In this document: positions 22,616-33,898 of the stretch, piece by piece | Numbering within the stretch: the first letter of the stretch is position 1 | Layout of the letters: each line of letters opens with the position of its first letter | Assembly (NCBI GenBank): GCA_000442125.1 | Contig: KE546969.1 | Location: 806,001-870,000, forward strand | Direction of reading: 5' to 3' | DNA length: 64,000 bases | Source of the DNA: Opeltia flavorubescens | Lineage: Eukaryota; Ascomycota; Lecanoromycetes; Teloschistales; Teloschistaceae | Notes under the pieces: model-generated | Seen by the model: only the letters and a program-made list of their open reading frames with translations | The model's database searches: none | Told to the model about the DNA's origin: nothing | Position numbers and translations under genes: made by a program

Positions 22616-25600
22616 TCAGACCTTTGACAGAGCCTCCCACCCAAGAGATTTCCAGGGCGCAAGCATGATGGATCTCTGAGCATCTCTCCCTTCTCTCGTT
22701 CCAGCATAAGCTTCGGAGAGATCCTCCGCGTTCAGCTCACCTCCAGGAGGAGCATTCCTGGCAGCGGTTAACACAGCCATTTCGGCTGGATAGGATTCAT
22801 CTGTAAGTGCAGCCACTTGACTCCAATTGTATGGTAATGATGGTGCCAGCATCACATTGGCTGTGGCCGCGGATAGCTGCACCACGCCCTTGTCCCTACC
22901 ATCAGGATATAGGGCGGCGATCGCGAGCAGCAACTGTGCAAGCTGCTTTTGCTGATGGGGTTCAATATCCTCCCGGGTGCGCAAGTGTTGCAAGTCATCG
23001 AAAACGGCATCGACCGTGTCATGGTCATCATCAAGTACGGCGATAGCACCCAGTAACAACGCAGTCTCTACATGGGCTGGATGCTTTTCGATGTTTTCGA
23101 GAAGTTGCTCTCGAGCTATCGATCGCTCCTGCTCGCCACCTTTCGCCCAAAGGATTTGAGACAAGAGGCAAACGATATCGGCGTCTCCTTTTGATTCTTC
23201 TAGTGCGCCTTTGAACATTTCGAGGGAGCGATCCATCGAGCTCTGGTAGAAATGTGCTAGTCCCCCTGACAGATAGGCTGACAGCCGAGTCTTTTCCCGC
23301 ATATTGTTCTTCTGAGGATAGTCTGCGGATAGGTCGAGAGCTGTATCAGCATTCTCGACCGCGCCTTCAAAGTCACATTCCGCAAGCTGAGACCGACTCA
23401 AATCTGCTTTGGCTTGGGCGAAACGTGCGAGCGTTGTGCTGGACTCTGATATCTCATACTCGGCCTCAAGTGTGGAACACAGTGATGAGAGACTCTGCGA
23501 TGCGTTCACGTGGTCACCGATCCGTTCTTGGAAGAGAGAGCGTGTATGATTATGAACGAGATCATCCAGGCCAAAGTTGCTAAGCTGGCGAAGAGCTAGA
23601 AGTGGTTGAAGGAGGCTCGCAGTGCTGTTCGAGCCAGTGGGTGACAAAAGGACATGATCCAGCATCGAGGATGCATACGACCGATGAATCTGTGCTGCCG
23701 AGGCATCGGAGATCTCGAATGCATGGGTGAATAGGTTCCTAGCCTCGCTGGCCTCTCCCAGCTGTGCAGCAAGCAAACCCTGGCCCAGCCAAGCCTGGGC
23801 ATAGTCCGGATCCACCGACTGCGCTCGGGTGAATGCATCGTTTGCTAGCTGGACGTCTCCCTCGGTGAGGTAGAAAGTGCCTAGATTCGTCCATACTCTT
23901 GCATTCTTGTCGTTGATGTAGAGACTGCGAATAAAGGAGTGCTGCGCGACTCGTGGGTTCAGTTGCGAAGTGACAATACCAAGGGAATTCCAGAACTCTG
24001 CACTCCTAGATTCGAGCTCGATCGCTCTCTTGAAGCATTGAACAGCTGCTTTGAGGTATCTTAACCGACTTCCTAACACTTGGGTCTTTCTGCTATCTTG
24101 GCACTTGTGCGTCCGGTACTCAGTCCATCCCAAATTATACCAAGCCACCGCCCGGGCATGAGTGTCATTTGCGCAGCATAATATTGCTCTCTTCTGAGCC
24201 AGCACTGTGGCATAACAGCACGCGTCGAGGACTGAATGAGAGTCGTCACTTGTAGCGGAATTTTCGAAAGCCTCCCAGTTGACCTCGTCAAAATCAGCGA
24301 GGAGACTGTATTCGTCCAGCTCAATGTTGTGCATCAGCAGATTTCTCATAACCTCAACGGGGAATTCTCCAATGTAGGACTGGATGTAGGTATACACCGA
24401 GCAGAGATCCCCGACAGACTTCCAAAGATTGAATGCGTCCTGGCGCCACAACACGAGATCGTTAGCAATGCCCAATGCCTCGCGAAGGTTTTCGACAGCT
24501 CGGCCGAAAAAGCCCAGCTCCATATTGTGCCAAGCTGCTTCAATTAACGTTTGGAGAAAGGCGATCGATACGCCATACTCCTTTTTCTTCACGGTAAGAA
24601 CCTCTTTGTACCCGGCGGACGCGGCATCATACTCCCCAAGCTCTCGTTTGACGTTCGCCAGCATGTATCTCGAGAACCAAGTGTCACCAAGTACATCTGG
24701 GCCGAGCTCTTGCTCAAGTTTCTGGGCTTGCTCAAAGGCTTTTGTGGCGGCCATGTATCTTCCTGAGCTCTGATAACTCTCCCCGAGGCCAACCCAGCTG
24801 TAGTAGTCTTTTGGCGATATTCGGAGGGCGGACTGGAACGAGACAATGCTCTTCGGATAGTCTTGACCATTGAGTTGAACAACGCCCAGAGCCGCGAATG
24901 GCCAGCTTATACCTCTTTTCTTGGAGCCGGGAGCTGGTCTCACTTTGCCGGATTCTACCACTCGTTGTGCGACTATCTCGACCAGTTCCCATTCACCCGT
25001 TCTTGCAAACGACTGTGCCAGTCGCTCCGCCGCCACGATCTCGGACGAAAATAGCTCGAATGCTTTTTGAAAGCACTTTCTGGCACGCCCTTTATCTTTG
25101 GCGTAGTCGGCATAATAGATTCCCAGGCTTGTGTAGGCAGGCGCAAAATTGATATCTGTCTGCAGGGAAGCGATAAACCGAGCATATGCTCTATCCCTGT
25201 CCCTCCGCGCCGACTTGGATTCATCCAAATGCCAAATACATATGCCTACACGGTACAATGTCTGAGCCTTGAGAGTTCTAGCGCGCAGATCATGCGTCTG
25301 GATATGAAGAAGGCATTCTTCAAGCTCAGAACAGCCCATTGTATAGTCGCCATCAAGTGCTTTGCACCATGCTAATTCAGCTTTTATCATTGTGTTCGTA
25401 GCTTGCTCCAGAGCATGCTCAAGAAAACTGATGGCTTTGCCGTATTCTTCCTGTTCCTCAAGAATGAGACCTATGCCTACCAAGGCAGAGGAGTCCCCAG
25501 GCTTGCGAGCTAAGATGTTCTCGAAGAGATTCTTCGCTTCTGGATGATACCTTGGCGCTTGATAGCGGACTAAGGCCGAACCGAGTATGAGATTGACTGC

Positions 25601-26950
25601 ATCCACATTGTTGGTCAGAGGCAGACCAGACCTTCGCGAATCAATCATTGCTTGACGCTGCGCTTTCCTTGCAATTTCAGCTGCACTATCAAATTCATCG
25701 AGGTGAAGATAGTATTCGCCCACGAGTCGATGGGCTAGCACCGATGAAGGGCTATCCTCGATTCCCTCTGCCATCAGGATTAAGCGATCCTCTGCAGTCA
25801 TGGTAGGAGAATTTTTTTGTGCATCGTCACTAACTTCTCCACTTGCCAGCCGCTTGGCAAACACAGATATTTCACTGTCCAGATAACTCCGCAGCACCCT
25901 TCCCAGGCCATCATCCGGAAAGAATTCAATGTACTCATAAAGTAACCCAGCATCTAGCTCCTCGATACGCTCGACATCCCTCCATTCCAGGGTGATCATC
26001 CAGGCTAAGGGGAATGGATGCTTTAGTATAACAAGGCCTCGGGCAAGCTGAACCACTTTTTCACGTTTGCTGGCCTTTTGAGCCCCTGGGAGTGCGAGGA
26101 GAGTATCATAGGCGTGCTGGAGTAGCTTCTCCTCGTACAATCGACGAGTATCTTGATCGTCGGTCCAGTCAATGACATGCTGATAAAGGGTCTCCAACTT
26201 GCTGTCTTGCAATACTTCCCTCTTTACCTCTGCAGTAACTTGGTCAATCTTGGCGCCCAGTCTGGTTCGGCGTTGGCCGATTTCGGAATTGATCTTTTCC
26301 TTTTCATCTTGCTCCTCGAGTTCTGACAACTTCGTGAAGGTATATGAAGGATGCAATATCCTACCTTCCAGGTAGTTGTACAGTGTACTGCCGGGTAGCA
26401 AGATCTCTAACGAGTGCTTATACTGAGACCTGGACCCGCAATTTCGGGCAAAATCCGTGTACTTATCGACTACCGTCTGACACCGTGTTTTGTCATCTCT
26501 ACAGTTGGGTGGAGTCAGTCATTGTCTTCCAAGTTCGGCAAACTGTTTTGTTTCTCTACATACAACTGCTCGAATATATTTGCCAGGCGAACGGAAACAT
26601 CATGATAATCGTTCAACTTCCGGCCTCCCTGCTGTTCGTACAATGATATGAGGCCTTGCAATGCTAGAGGTTCATCTGCCTTTACGGACGTAGCTGCTCT
26701 ATAAGCTTGCTCCGATTCCGTATATTGGCCTTGCTTCTCGAAAGCTAATCCAAGAAAAACATTACTATAGGTGCAAAGTAGATTAGCTAATCGAACGGAT
26801 ATACGTACCTCAGGCGACTGGACAAACGTACGCATGGTAATTCTTAGGGTCTTCTTCCAGAACTTTAGTGGCGTTTTCGACTGCTTTGCCGTATTGATGC
26901 GCATCCAGGGCTCCTTTGGCGGCCTTGAGAGCAGCCTTGAGTGTAGACAT
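22616..26950 (-). CDS. SKI3: Superkiller complex TPR subunit Ski3
   Basis: Scaffold of the Ski2-Ski3-Ski8 complex that feeds cytoplasmic mRNA to the exosome. Exons are 26950-26832, 26764-26564 and 26498-22616, giving 1400 residues, close to the yeast protein. Tetratricopeptide repeats run through most of the length. Examples are GALDAHQYGKAVENATKVLE near the N-terminus, then ALVGIGLILEEQEEYGKAIS, YYSWVGLGESYQSSGRYMAA, AWYNLGWTEYR and ARVWTNLGTFYLTEGDVQLA. The second intron was placed at a strong GTATGT donor, which restores FEQLDDKTRCQTVVDKYTDF; a later in-frame stop shows the intervening bases are not coding. Its start codon is 368 bp from the divergent GH5 gene. Confidence 0.94.
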
Positions 26951-27318
26951 CTCTACATTACTAGATCAGCTACATATCGTAAATGCGTAAATAGCCATTT
27001 CGGGCTCCAGGGATAAAATCCCTCCATTAGTTCCTGCCATATTCCATCACAACTCTCATTTCATAAAGGTCTGAATGAATGAATGATGATTAACAGCCAC
27101 GTGACGAGCTTCGTATTCGTATATGCGATTTGGAGAATATCCGTACATGGATCGTCATGATCACACGGAAAGAGTGATTGATTGGGTGTGGGAGACGCAG
27201 CCATGGAATGGAAGTCTAATATCCCCCTTCCATCCCATGGCCATGAATGCCGTCTCAATCGTGAACCTCATTTCATGTAAATATCACAAATAGACACACG
27301 TACACTTCATCCCGACTG
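26951..27318. promoter_or_regulatory. Shared upstream region of SKI3 and the GH5 gene
   Basis: A 368-bp divergent spacer, probably containing both promoters and 5' UTRs. No specific operator was identified. Confidence 0.4.
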
Positions 27319-29723
27319 ATGGCGCCCCTCCGCCTCCGCATCGAAGGGCGAACCTTTCGAGATACAAAGAATCGCGAAGTGACGCTTAGGGGTATCAACG
27401 TTGCCGGAGATGCCAAATTTCCTACGATTCCAGATCTACCTTCAAACAAGCACGATCATTTCTACGACGGTGACAATGTCTCATTTGTTGATAGGCCATT
27501 CTCCATCGACGAAGCACATACCCATTTTTCAAGACTGAAAAGATGGGGCTACACGCTGATTAGATATGTTTTTACGTGGGAGGCTATAGAACATGCTGGT
27601 CCTGGTAAATACGACGAGGAATGGATCCAACACACGATACAAGTCTTACGGCTAGCCAAGGGTTACGGCTTCTATGTATTTATGGATCCTCATCAGGACG
27701 TCTGGTCAAGGTTTACTGGTGGAAGTGGTGCCCCTATGTGGACCATTTATGCCGTGGGACTGAACCCACGAGCCTTCCCCGCTACTGAGGCGGCCTGGGT
27801 GCACAATACATATCCAGACCCAGCAAAATATCCGAAGATGATATGGGCTACAAACTACACCCGGTTGGCGTGCCAGGTGATCTTTACAATGTTCTTTGCT
27901 GGCAAGGAATTCACACCCAAAGCCATCATCGATGGGAAGAATATTCAGGACTACCTGCAAGACCACTTTACGGGGGCGTGCAAGCATCTTGCTCTTCGGA
28001 TTAAAGAAGCTGTAGATCTTGAAAACGATGTAGTAATTGGATGGGAGAGCGTTAATGAGCCGAACAGGGGTCTTGTTGGCTTCCAAGATATCTCCGTCAT
28101 CCCCTCCGAGCAAAAGCTACAGAAAGGACCATCGCCTACAGCGTGGCAAGCAATTCTCCTGGGCTCTGGTAGATCATGCGAGATGGACACTTGGGACTTT
28201 GGAGGACTAGGTCCGTACAAGTCCGGGTCGACGTTGGTAGATCCTCAAGGAGAGATGGCATGGCTGCCCGCAGATTACGACGACTCAAAGTATGGGTGGA
28301 AGAGGGATCCCGGTTGGAAATTAGGAGAATGTATTTGGGCCCAGCACGGGATCTGGGATCCTTCGAACGATACACTCTTGAAGAAGGATTACTTTGCAAA
28401 AGACCCGGAATCTAATCAAACGATTGACTATGAATATTTTACCAATAAGTGGTTTATGAGCTATTATCGCAAGCACCGAGAGGCTATCACCAGCATACAC
28501 CCAGGTGCAATCTTGTTCTGTCAGCCTCCAGTCATGGAGATACCTCCGTCCTTGAAGAACACTGAGGATGATGACCCTAATATGGTCTTTTCGCCCCATT
28601 TTTATGACGGTGTGACATTGATGATGAAGAAATGGTATGCTATGAAGCCATTTCAATCATATTCCCGACGCTGACGTCTCAGGAACCGTTATTGGAACGT
28701 CGATGTCTTTGGCATATTACGAGGAAAGTATCTGTCCCCTGCGTTTGCTATCAAAGTAGGGGAAACGGCCATAAGGAATTGCTTTCGAGACCAGCTGGCT
28801 GCCATTCGGCGAGAGGGCGCGGACTATATGGGCAATCATCCTTGCGTTTTCACCGAGATCGGTATTCCCTACGATATGGACGATAAATATGCCTACAAGA
28901 CCGGCGATTATGCAAGCCAGTCTTCGGCCATGGATGCCAATCACTTCGCACTAGAAGGTTGCGGTGCAAACGGATATGCTCTTTGGGTCTATACCGCAAT
29001 GGTCAGCATCATTCAGTATCATGCTTTGACTGAGAAAGCTAATGGGCTTAGAACAATCACGAATGGGGCGACATGTGGAACGGTGAAGACCTCTCCATCT
29101 TCTCCCTAGACGACAAACCCCTTCCATTCTCCCCGAACCTCAGCACTCCAGACCAGAAGTCTCCTAGCACTTCCACCGTATCTCTCGATAGGTCCTCTCC
29201 CGCTTTTTCCGAAAGCCGTTCGAATAATGACTCACCCGTTTCTCCAAGGAATCTTAAGCAAACGCTCTCCACGCCCCCGCTATCATCACAAAAATCCAAT
29301 GCGCCAGCCGAAATCAGCAGTAATCCGGGTTTTCGCGCTGCAGAGGCGTATGTCAGACCTAGTCCAATCGCCACCGTTGGTAATGTGCTCTCTTATGGGT
29401 TCGATTTGCGTAACTGTATTTTTACGTTAGCGTTAGAGTGCAATGAGGCAGCGACAGAGGATGTACCGACCGAGATATTCCTTCCAGAATACCACTTCCC
29501 TCGCGATGGGACTGGTGTGGAAGTAAGCAGTGGTAGGTGGACGATCAATGTTGATGATGCCGATGAAGGGACAATCCAGCGCTTGAGGTGGTGGCATGGT
29601 GAAGGAAAACAAACCCTGACTGCGAAAGGTGTAAAGAGGAAACAAGGTACTTCGTTGGGTCAGGAAGATGAGGCGCCGGGTTATTTGGAACAATGTCGAC
29701 AGAGTGGCTGCGACATTATGTAA
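27319..29723 (+). CDS. EGH1: GH5 endoglycoceramidase-related steryl-beta-glucosidase (Egh1/Sgl1/EGCrP2-like)
   Basis: Exons are 27319-28634, 28683-29001 and 29052-29723, giving 768 residues, matching yeast Egh1 and Cryptococcus EGCrP2/Sgl1, which hydrolyse ergosteryl-beta-glucoside. The GH5 barrel begins with LRGINVAGDAKFP. The putative acid/base Glu is in WESVNEPNRG and the nucleophile Glu in CVFTEIGIPYDMD. Conserved stretches FMDPHQDVWSRFTGGSGAP and NHEWGDMWNGEDLS are intact only after splicing. A Ser/Pro-rich segment of about 60 residues (roughly 570-630) separates the barrel from the beta-rich C-terminal domain. There is no signal peptide, so the protein is probably cytosolic or vacuole-associated. 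A glucosylceramidase (EGCrP1-type) activity is an alternative, but those proteins are generally shorter. Confidence 0.87.
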
Positions 29724-30176
29724 TGATGAATCAATCTGCATTCTTTCTATAAGCATAGCGAGCGTCTTGGGTTAAGTGTAGGTAAGATACAATTCATTCG
29801 ATTCACATCAGCGAAATATATGATGATTGCATAGTACAATCTTTAGGATGATAAGTAAAATAAAGCTTCTCTGAAATGGATCCACCCATGCTTTTAACCG
29901 TGTCCATTCCATTCCTTCCAGCGCCAGCAACTCATCGATCGGTTCAACCCTTCACGCATCATCACCGACTTGTGTAACTCGTTAGGGGAAAAAAAATTGC
30001 CTTCATGTATGATGTACATTAGATAACGAGATTTACTTTTACTGGATTCATGTGCCCGACGAGTCATTCATTGCCAGGTGGTTTGCAGCTTCGGGTATTC
30101 CTTGGAACTCAATCCCAGGTCTTCGAATACGGTATCATCGCCTACAAGGGTCATAATGAGCTTCACGGTCATTGGT
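29724..30176. other. Intergenic, convergent 3' ends
   Basis: About 450 bp between the stop codons of the GH5 gene and the hypothetical gene at 30177-31494. AT-rich, with no coding content; probably two 3' UTRs. Confidence 0.45.
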
Positions 30177-31494
30177 TTACATGCGGACAGCTACGTCACC
30201 TTTCAGATGCTGAACCCTCAGATCGTCTTCATGCTCCAGTTTCTCCATCTCTTCTATCGGCTGCTCTTTATCATTCTTTTCGTCTTCTGGTTGCGGCACG
30301 GTCGCCTTCTCCAGTGATTCTTCGTGATGGCCGATGATGAGGAATTGAGTATTTTCAAAATCCAAGAGCTTGGGCTCTAGGGGCATCCAGCCGCGGCCTC
30401 GGAATTCGTCTAGTATCCTGAGACGCTGGTTAGTTGCATGCTTTTCATGGCTGATGACGCTCGACTTACTCTTTGGGATATTCGGCGCTTTTAGGCAGAC
30501 TTGCGCCTGCAGGTGCCGAAGTCTCTGGGTTCTTGGCGCTAGTGACATAGCTACCACGTTGTCGGAGACCAACTCCTTCCTGGACGTCGTTGACCTCGGA
30601 TGGTATAGTGAGTATATACGCAAGATGAGTCTCCTGGCCAGTCGAAGTGATGGCATAAACACCCTCCCCGATAGGAGCGGCCGCGGGCGTGTGACGAGAC
30701 CCAGCTGTCTTGGTCATGTAGTCTGATGATGACAGGCTGTTCTTAATATCCTCCATGGTAGCATTCGCTTTCTCCACGAATACCATGAACCGGTCTTTAG
30801 GGCTAACGGGAAGGACTTTCTTGGGTAGCGCCAGCATGCGATTATGGCCCTCGTCGCCAATTGGACCGTCGCCAAGTTTGGCGCCATGGGGTAGAGGGCG
30901 GAGGACAATATAGCTGCGAGCAATTTCATTCACATCCGAGGGCTCATTGATACCAACGCGTCCTCGAAAGAAGAAGTAGATGATGCCCTTCTCGAGGATG
31001 GACGACGGAGTTGACTCTTCGCGCTTTGACGATTCTTCAACAGCATCTACCTCGGGGATAGTCGCTCCATTCTGCTTCGTATCATCCTCATGTTTTTGAT
31101 CCTTCTCCTGGTTTGCATTGTTCTGCTCTTGTTGTTCGCTTTTTTCGCCATTAGCCCCCAAGATCTCTTGATTGGGTTCCTCGTTTGGCTTGTCCTCTGT
31201 TGGTGCGGCCTCGGCAAATTCTGTGGTCGAAGCTTGGGGCTCATCTTTCATTTCAGTGTCCTTGGAGGTTTCTTCGGTGGCTGCAGCGGGCATAGATTCC
31301 TCAATGGTTGTCTGCTCTTTTTTTGTGCCCTTCCGCCCTCTTTTCGTCTGTGGACTCGTAGTATTTGATCCAGCCTTTCGTTTCGATCCGGCCGCGGTGC
31401 TCCCCTCAGGGGTGGGTTGATTCTGCGACGATGCCGGGCTGGAACTGTTCGCAGCAGCGGCGGCTTGACGCGCCGATGATCTTGTGCCGGCCAT
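30177..31494 (-). CDS. Conserved hypothetical protein, probably nuclear
   Basis: Exons are 31494-30470 and 30417-30177, giving 421 residues. The first 170 residues are low complexity, rich in Ala, Ser, Glu, Gln and Lys, with a basic cluster (TKRGRKGTKK) that could be a nuclear localisation signal. A more structured centre follows (GIIYFFFRGRVGINEPSDVNEIARSYIVLRPLP, then NRMLALPKKVLPVSPKDRFMVFVEKANATMEDIK). After splicing, the end reads SAEYPKEILDEFRGRGWMPLEPKLLDFENTQFLIIG and then an acidic tail. Proteins of this shape occur widely in filamentous ascomycetes, sometimes labelled BTB-domain transcription factors, but I see no clear BTB domain. Function unknown. Confidence 0.75.
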
Positions 31495-32597
31495 TGCGAT
31501 GGCTGAAATCGGAGATTGTAAGGACTTTGTATATGAGCAGGGTGATTTGTCGCAGCAGCAATAGATACTAGACCCTCGATACTGATGCGACAACGATTGA
31601 CAATGCGCGCCTGTAAATCAGGAGATATTGAAGGCAAGGGGATTGCGACTGGGGTGTTTACCCCAGCTTTCTCTTCTCCGAGTCTAAGCCCGACTGGTAC
31701 GATTAAGCACCGACCATTCTGACGGAGTGACGTCAGTCGCACGTGCTAAAGGCTTGGCATTTTAATTGAATTGGATTCGGTTTAGCTTGCAAGGCTTATT
31801 AGCCCAGGAAGCAGTTGTTGAACAGGCGAGACAGCAACTGTGTGCAATCGTTGTTAAGATGCACTTTGTCAATGCGCTTTCATGTAATAGTAGAGTGGCT
31901 GCATCGCTTACTGCAAGCGATTGGAAACCACGTGTTTTGCTACTATCAGACAAGGATTATGTCACTAATCCGGTGAGTATATATACTAGGTATATATATT
32001 TTTATATATATATATATTCACCGTATTCGATACCACAGCTTTTCTCTTATCCTTCCGTGGTGTTGAATTACATTGACTTAGCGTTGGAAAACTTTTGATT
32101 GAATACTTTCTCCTTTTCTTAACTCTCGGGCTGCTTTATGTTCAAATTCGAGAAGGAACTTGGGCTTGAGCAAGACCATGAAGTATATTCCTATATCAGT
32201 CATCAACGGAAGACATCAATCTGCATGCTTTCTCCTAGTAATCTTCATATTCGTCATTGAAAACGCAACTCCCTTATTTCTCGCTGTTCACAATGGTGGG
32301 ATCCGTTAGAGCAAGCTGGCTCTGCTGTTGCTTGACACTTTGCGAATCTATTATAATATTTGATGGCTCGATATGATCTCTAATCGATGGCAAAATTTTC
32401 CGATGGATACTATAGTGACATTGGCCAAATTGAGAACACTTCAACTGGTGCTTATAATGGTGTGATAACAGTCCAACAAAGGTTTCGAACAATGATCTTT
32501 GTTCGATAACTGTGTCTATATTAGGGTCAATTTAATCACTTCATCTCTCTTAGACAAATCAGTAAACCCAGAGACTCCTTGTTTCGAGTAAAGTACA
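31495..32597. other. Intergenic with an AT microsatellite
   Basis: About 1.1 kb between two divergent hypothetical genes. An open frame at 31766-32098 runs into the TA-rich repeat and has no recognisable content. Nothing else supportable is seen. Confidence 0.4.
31977..32018. repeat. TA-rich microsatellite
   Basis: About 42 bp made almost only of alternating T and A, with a short interruption near 31987-31990 and a T-run in the middle. It is simple sequence in an intergenic position. Confidence 0.85.
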
Positions 32598-33590
32598 ATG
32601 CCACGCGCTCATAATACCACCCGAGAGTACGACACCTTTTATAAGCGCATGCTCGACGAGCTTGATGCATTAGAAGGTGGGGCTAGTGACGATATCTTTC
32701 AAACATCTGCGTCTCCTTTCGAAGACGAGCAGCTGCCGCCTAATAACGCTGTCGAAATTGATGATGAGGCCGGTTATGCTGCTTGCGTTAGTGCGATCAA
32801 GGATACACTACAGACTCTGCTACCTCTGGAGCAAGAAGTAAGGCCTGCCGAGTATACGCCACCTCAGCTAATGGATGATTTAGTGGAGCACTTCCGTCTC
32901 GTTGTCGGCCAAATGCCCATGGACGAAGATCCAGTCGTTAACTTAAGGCGAGAGAAAAGCGAGTTAGCCGGGTTCATTGACAAGGTCTGGACCGGTGAAG
33001 CCTGCCATTTCTCGGGTGAGTTTCTCCGTCGCATATGGCCTCATATCCAATTTCCCAAATGGGACATGGACTGCAAACTTGCCAAATGCCTTGTCAAGCA
33101 AGGTGTTTGCGATGTGCATGGAATTCCTCTTGAGAAGATTGGGTTGGATGAAAAAAAGAAGCATTGCGGGTTTAAAAATCATGAGGATTGTGATAAAAAC
33201 CCGGTAGTGTGGATGGAGATGTTCATGATCACGGTATACCTCGCGAGGCTGTCAATCGAGATCGCAGCATGGCTGCCATACGAACTCATGATCATTTCGG
33301 TACAAGAAGATCAGAGAGTCTTCAGAGCTTTCACCACTGGAGCCCGCTATGATTTCTATCTGGTACCACTGGAACCTGAGTCGGTCTCCGAGGAATACTG
33401 GCATCTCAGTCTTAGCCATGTACTTGATTGGCTTCAACGCAGGGATTGGTATCGTTCGCCGATATTTTCGAACGAGGAGTTTTTCCATGACTTGTTTTGG
33501 CCAGCGATAGACAAAGGTATGGGTGACTATGCATTTACTGATATTGTTGTTCCAGGGGATGACTCTCCGAGTGAAGACCTGAGTCCGTGA
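32598..33590 (+). CDS. Hypothetical protein
   Basis: An uninterrupted frame of 330 residues starting at an ATG preceded by an A-rich leader. The composition is acidic. A moderately Cys/His-rich middle (CKLAKCLVKQGVCDVHG, then KKHCGFKNHEDCDKN) might coordinate metal, but the spacing fits no zinc-finger class I know. A hydrophobic helix follows (MFMITVYLARLSIEIAAWLPYELMIIS). The C-terminal part is aromatic (EEYWHLSLSHVLDWLQRRDWY). There is no signal peptide. I do not recognise the family. The long clean frame in an AT-rich neighbourhood supports real coding. Confidence 0.6.
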   Translation: MPRAHNTTREYDTFYKRMLDELDALEGGASDDIFQTSASPFEDEQLPPNNAVEIDDEAGYAACVSAIKDTLQTLLPLEQEVRPAEYTPPQLMDDLVEHFRLVVGQMPMDEDPVVNLRREKSELAGFIDKVWTGEACHFSGEFLRRIWPHIQFPKWDMDCKLAKCLVKQGVCDVHGIPLEKIGLDEKKKHCGFKNHEDCDKNPVVWMEMFMITVYLARLSIEIAAWLPYELMIISVQEDQRVFRAFTTGARYDFYLVPLEPESVSEEYWHLSLSHVLDWLQRRDWYRSPIFSNEEFFHDLFWPAIDKGMGDYAFTDIVVPGDDSPSEDLSP

Positions 33591-33898
33591 GTGGACAAAA
33601 GTATCTCACGACTAAGGCCTCCTTTGGACAATAGCGTTAGCATAATTCTCGCGTCCGAAGTCGGTACGACGATTCTGTGACTGGTTCCAGGTCCCAGTAC
33701 CCTTGAATACAATACACGTTGAAACCTGAATCTCGCAATAGACCTTTAGTTCATTCAAAATCGTAATCATACAAATAGTAAACATACAAGTAGTGTGTCA
33801 GAGAAAAACAGTTCAGTTGCTACCAGTAGATGAAACCTCTACGATCAGCGACGGCCATACCGAAGAAGAGACGCAAAACACCCAATCCGTATATCAGA
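33591..33898. other. Intergenic, convergent 3' ends
   Basis: About 300 bp between the hypothetical gene and MAD2. No feature seen; probably 3' UTRs. Confidence 0.4.
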
